NCBI GenBank assembly: GCA_026075535.2
Contig: AP026543.1
Coordinates: forward strand, 6,262,001 to 6,326,000
Source: Tricholoma matsutake
Taxonomy: Eukaryota; Basidiomycota; Agaricomycetes; Agaricales; Tricholomataceae
Length of the DNA stretch: 64,000 bases
Direction of reading: 5' to 3'
Made by a program: the position numbers and the translations under genes. Shown here piece by piece: positions 56,421-64,000 of this stretch; the stretch's first letter is position 1, and each line of letters starts with the position of its first letter. The notes under the pieces were generated by a model, which saw only the letters and a list, made by a program, of their open reading frames with translations, had not been told where the DNA came from and made no database searches.

Positions 56421-57511
56421 ATGCCTGGCGGAGTCAACGTCGTATCTCATCCGATTGTCAATGCAGAGCTGTCAAAGTTGCGACAGATTTCAACCTCATC
56501 CAAGGACTTTCGTGAGGTACAAGTGCGATATTTCGACAATTATTTTCTTAGCATTTCCTAGGGCATTCGACATATAAGCTTTATCCTCGGTATCGAAGCC
56601 ACGCGGACGTTGGAAGAGTCGACTTTCAATGGCGTATGTATTAGGTTCGGCGTTTATCCATCGGACAACTTCCTGGTGTGCGATTTGCTTGTAGGAAACA
56701 CCTGTCGGACCTTTCACTGGCACCGTTATAAAGCCTCGTATTGGCTTGACACCGATCTTGCGTGCTGGACTCGGAATGACAGATGCTTTGGTACGTTAGT
56801 ATACTTTCACCTCGGATGGCGTGATTTATATGTTCATCCTAGTTAACCTTGTTCCCGTACGACCACGAAGTTCTCATCGCTTCACAATATCCCAGTTTTG
56901 ATTCTGTACCTAGATCCGCTCCAGTGTATCATCTTGGCATATTCAGGGAGAAAGTCACCCTGCAAGCAGTGGAATGTTTGTGGACTTGACTCGTTTGTTT
57001 CGTGCACATTTACATAACAATCTTTTTAGATTATTCAAAATTACCTCCTTCACCTCCAGTAGATCAAGTATTTCTCCTGGACCCCCTCATTGCCACGGGT
57101 AATACAGCATGTGCTGCACTCGCTATGATTCTGGACTGGGGTATTGCTCGTGCGTCGTGACTCCTATGGTCGCATTGTTATTAAAAACATGTTTTCGGTC
57201 AAGAGGAGAACATTAAGCTGCTCTGTGTACTTGCTTCAAAAGAGGGATTGAAGCATGTTCAAAAGGAGTATCCGGGTGTTGAAGTGCGTGATATAGGCAG
57301 CTTCTGGTGTGCGTGAAAACCTGTTAAACTTTGAATAGATTTGGGTCGCTGGTGTTGACAAAGAACTGACATCGGAAGGAATCATCAGTCCAGGACTGGG
57401 AGATACGGCAAGTCGTTTCATTTACAAGTGTCAACTACATAGCAATATATACTGATCATCGAACGAGTTCAGGGAGATCGCCTTTTCAATACAACTGCTA
57501 ATCGTGTATAA
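56421..57511 (+). CDS. FUR1: Uracil phosphoribosyltransferase
   Basis: Salvages uracil to UMP with PRPP. It starts MPGGVNVVSHPIVNAEL and has LRQISTSSKDFRE, GETPVGPFTGTVIKPRIGLT, PILRAGLGMTDAL, VYHLGIFREKVTLQAVE, the PRPP loop LLDPLIATGNTACAA, LGDTGDRLFNT and ends TANRV. A 58-nt intron (donor GTACGACC, acceptor ACCTAG, about 56858-56915) is needed to restore LFPSAPVYHLG; reading through it would insert about 19 unusual residues. The stop is 141 bp from the MET10 start on the same strand. Confidence 0.94.
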
Positions 57512-57562
57512 ATTATGTAATGTGAACATTGCGCCGTTATCCCGTTCGGGATGGGCCGGAGG

Positions 57563-57568
57563 CACGTG
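57563..57568. promoter_or_regulatory. CACGTG box upstream of MET10
   Basis: A palindromic CACGTG about 85 bp upstream of the MET10 start. In yeasts this is the Cbf1-Met4-Met28 site that drives sulfur-assimilation genes. Its place in front of a sulfite reductase gene fits, but the hexamer is short and function is inferred. Confidence 0.45.
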
Positions 57569-57652
57569 AATGAAGGGAAGACGTGATTTTGAGCACAGAT
57601 TGCTCTATCCCTCAACTTCCGTGGAAGAAGAAAATGCGATGTGCTTATTCCT

Positions 57653-60600
57653 ATGCATATGGCCTCCACAAACGATTCTGGTCTGTCCACTCCTCTCTCT
57701 TCATCTACTCTCTCGTCCCCCTCCTCTCCTCGTATAGCTGATCCTTTTGGCTCAAATATTTATTACAATCCTCGAGTTTCCGCTTCAAGCATCGTGGAAT
57801 TCATTTCTTTGCAGTCGAGTTCTGCCGTGTACATATATGACCTTGCCAATCAAGCAGGGTTCGGTGCCTTGACCAAGGACTGGTCGAAATCTAGAGCAGA
57901 TGCTGTCCCCATTGTCGACCTCCAGACAAGAGCAGGCGCTGGGTTAAGCCTCGTCGGGCGTTTGTCAGAGGGTCCCAGCCAGGATACTGCCAAGGATACC
58001 GTGTTAACGGCGTACACCACTCCAGGGGGTCTTTCTATCATGGCACCATCCCTCCTGCATTTATCGACTGCAACGCCCAGTAGCAGGTTGGTCATACAGG
58101 TGCCTACAGTGATGACTGTGGGGGACACTTTTTCTCTCTCCCCATCCCTTTCATCTCTTGCTTCAGTATGGCCCATGTTTCCGAAAGACATTGTGGTACT
58201 ACTCTCGGCTACTCCACAGCAGACAGTCGATTTTGCAGCACTTTCGTACAAACTCATTCACTCCCACGTGATTCATCTCTTCGACGATCACAGCAGCTCA
58301 AGGGAAACTGGACATTCGATCGCTCCGTTGCATGGAAAGGTTGTCGAAGGTGGTACAGTTGCTGAAATCCTCAATTATGCCGGACATAAGTTCTTTGATT
58401 ATGTCGGTGATACAGAGGCGCATACCGTCATTGTCATGTTGAACGGTCCTCTGGCGCTGTCCGCGATGGCTCTTGCTAGCCGGATAGCTGGCCTCGGGGC
58501 AGTCACGGTCAATGTCCTTCGCCCATGGGATGAGACTGCACTTCGAAACATTTTGCCGACAAGTGTGAGGAACGTGCATGTCATAGATGATGTTCCCAGT
58601 GCATATACCCAAGGAGGGCTTTATATTGATGTTTTCGGTACGCTTTTGGAATTGGGCGCAGGCCTCTCAGTTCATCCCCATCGCATTCCTCCTTCCGAAA
58701 CACAACAATATATAAACCAGAGGGGCTCATTCCTCCAGTTCCTCCACAGTATCATTCCTTCCCTTTACCAAACTTCCCAACTTCAATCCCACTCTGTCAA
58801 GAAACTGCTACTCTTCAACAACCTGCAATCACCCCTCTCCTTATTGTCTGGCTTGGTCCAGAATCTCTTCTTTTCTAAGAAAGGAATAAATGCACGATCA
58901 CTTTCTGATTATGATGCCTTCTCGAAGCCTGGTGGGATCGCTGCTACTCGAATGCTTCTTTCCCCCGGGAACGATATCAGCGATTTCATTCCAATTCCCA
59001 TAGCATTCCCATGGCTTTCTACAGACGGAGAAGTCGATTTCTTAGGCGTCTTGGACCAGAGCCTTTTGAAGTCGCACTCGATCATTGACTATGCGAGACG
59101 AGGTGCTTCGGTCCTTGTAGTCACAGCGTGGTCATCTGAGGAGTTATCTTCAAACCTTGCTCCTGATGTGGTATCCCGTATTGTTGAGAAAAAACTTCGC
59201 TTCTTCACCATTAATGCCAAAGATATAGCCTCGACCCGTTTAGCCCTGGGTTCAGCCAGCTTTATCGAGGCGTTACTGGCATTTCTGGCACTCGTGAGGC
59301 TATATCTCGGGACAGCCGCAACGGAGTCTACTGTCCTCCAGGTAGCAGAAGAATCTTTAGGTGAAGCCGCACAGACTGTTCCGTTGTTAAAGATCAACGC
59401 TTGTGCGTGGTCTGGGTTAGATGAGGTGGACTTCAAAGCCTTTTTAGGCAAACCCGGGACGCCAGAGTCTCCATTAAAGCAGTTTGTATCCAACGCCATC
59501 GCTATTGACCCTGATATTGGACAGACTGTCATTAATGGTGCCAAATTAACGTCGTGGCACGATGGAGCCAAGCATATTCTCTTTCCAATTGTTTTCGCCC
59601 CTTCTGTTGGACTCTCTTTTGAAGACTTGCCTCAGACTCCGGCTCTACGTCCCGAAATACCCGATCGTACATTCCTCGTTACATGTTCTGTGAATCGTCG
59701 TCTCACTCCATTGGAATATAATCGCAACGTCTTTCATCTTGAGTTTGATACCACTGGGACTGGCCTCAAGTACGAAATAGGTGAAGCTCTCGGGGTGCAC
59801 GGATGGAACGACGAGCAAGAAGTCCTTGATTTCTGTGGATGGTATGGGGCGGATCCTAACCGACTTATCACCATTCTTGTTCCCTCAGGCGAAGGCAAGA
59901 TGCATACTCGGACTGTGTTCCAAGCCCTCCAGCAACAGATCGACATCTTCGGCCATCCTCCTAAATCCTTTTACACCGATCTGGCCGCGTACGCCTCCTC
60001 TTCGGTTGATAGACATGCACTACTATTTATTGGGTCTCCCGAAGGCTCCTCCACATATAAGAAGCTTTCGGAAAAAGATACCGTCACATTCGCCGATATC
60101 CTTGTGAAGTATGCAAGCGCACGACCGGGGATCGGGAGGCTATGTGAAATGGTAGGAGATATCAAACCAAGACATTACAGTATTGCCAGCGCACAAAGCG
60201 TTGTGGGTAATAGAGTTGACCTGCTGGTAGTAACTGTGGAATGGGTGACACCAAGTGGTAGGTGAATCGTGAACAGCTCTTTGCATCTTATATATATATA
60301 TATATCAATGATAGGTACTCCTCGATATGGCCAATGCACAAGGTATCTTGCTGGCTTGCAAGTCGGCCAGAAAGTAACAGTGTCGATCAAACCTAGTGTG
60401 ATGAAGGTTCGTTTATTTGGATTGATCCTTTGCTTTTTTGACGAGAGTATTCAGCTGCCACCTAATCCAAAACAACCTATTATCATGACTGGACTTGGCA
60501 CAGGTGCAGCGCCTTTCCGTGCATTCCTGCAACATCTCGCTCTGCTGTCCTCCCAAGGACAAGAAATCGGCCCCGTCTACTATTACTTCGGCTCTCGGCA

Positions 60601-60976
60601 TCAAGCATCAGAATATCTGTACGGAGAGGAGATCGAGGCGTTCATTCTGGACGGTATCATCACTCGAGCGGGCCTTGCTTTCTCCCGGGATGGCCCCAAG
60701 AAGGTCTATATTCAACATAAGATGCTTGAGGACTCTGAGGCTTTGTCACGGATGCTGCAAGAGGAGGGCGTCTTTTATCTGTGCGGTCCAACGTGGCCTG
60801 TGCCCGACGTGTATGAGGCGCTCCTCAATGCGCTGGTAAAGTATCGAGGATTTGCGCCAGAGCAAGCGGGCACTTATCTAGAAAGCCTAAAGGAAGAGGA
60901 ACGATATGTATTGGAGGTATGCGTATTTACATCTCTGCATGAGTATAACTCACGATGCACAATCTAGGTCTACTAA
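57653..60976 (+). CDS. MET10: Sulfite reductase flavoprotein (alpha) subunit Met10
   Basis: NADPH-dependent flavoprotein that passes electrons to the sirohaem subunit for sulfite reduction to sulfide. The first 870 codons lie in one uninterrupted exon (from ATG 57653, or 57659). The N-terminal half matches the pyruvate-ferredoxin-oxidoreductase-like region of fungal Met10 (QVPTVMTVGDTFSLSP, TVNVLRPWDE, GTLLELGAGLSVHPHRIPPS). The FAD domain has KPRHYSIAS and the NADPH domain GTGAAPFRAFL, YYYFGSRH, KVYIQHKM, FYLCGPTW and SLKEEERYVLEVY. As in other fungi there is no FMN flavodoxin motif. A (TA)n run sits in the first intron and the last exon is only 9 nt (60968-60976). Confidence 0.94.
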
Positions 60977-61083
60977 ATATGACTTATCCATGCTTTTAAT
61001 TTACATGTACTCATAAATTAAGGATATGCAGGTCCATTTTACAAAATGCGCTAAATGTAGTCCCTTGAGTACAATCCGTCTGT

Positions 61084-64000
<2,917 letters not shown>

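Overview
The window is nuclear DNA of a filamentous basidiomycete, most likely an agaricomycete. Nearly every gene is split by many introns of about 45-60 nt, intergenic gaps are often under 250 bp, and several genes belong to families I know mainly from agaricomycetes. Typical fungal genes are present (DASH subunit Dad4, Kch1-type potassium channel, Vma21, Met10, uracil phosphoribosyltransferase). I cannot name the genus. Exon joins were made by hand from splice signals and family conservation. Where exon coordinates are given, the frame was checked to close; otherwise only the outer limits are given.

Layout. 1-6164: a possible gene end at the window edge, then a minus-strand run of arginyltransferase ATE1, kinetochore subunit DAD4, a PROPPIN (HSV2/WIPI3 type) and an unknown membrane protein. 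6702-16955: NCS-1/frequenin, EMC3, v-SNARE VTI1, KCH-type K+ channel, GTPase RBG1/DRG1, glucosyltransferase ALG8 and V-ATPase assembly factor VMA21, in alternating orientation with short shared promoters. 17226-20314: a disordered hypothetical protein and a 1.5 kb gap. 20315-23344: two ribonucleotide reductase small-subunit genes arranged head to head. 23430-25469: a decayed gene split by a 217-bp inverted-repeat element that looks like a MITE. 25515-28914: a perfect 35-bp tandem duplication at the start of IMP2, then IMP2 and a sugar transporter tail to tail. 29167-36982: an Slh1/ASCC3-like helicase without its usual C-terminus, and a kynurenine aminotransferase. 37663-41372: one large gene with ankyrin, DysF, FYVE and RING parts. 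41474-49693: a conserved unknown, proteasome regulator PI31, splicing helicase PRP5 and nucleoporin NSP1. 49790-57511: an agaricomycete membrane protein, a DUF952 protein, an unknown P-loop ATPase, RRP8 and uracil phosphoribosyltransferase. 57653-63352: sulfite reductase flavoprotein MET10 and a membrane-anchored GH9 glucanase.

Most genes are housekeeping genes and neighbours do not form one pathway. Local links are the RNR2 pair (DNA precursor supply, with a candidate MCB box in the shared promoter), ALG8/EMC3/VMA21 (ER functions) and MET10 with a CACGTG box upstream. The most unusual features are the head-to-head RNR2 duplication, the pseudogene with its foldback element, the 35-bp duplication that creates an overlapping upstream ORF in front of IMP2, GC-AG introns, and micro-exons of 7-12 nt in RBG1.
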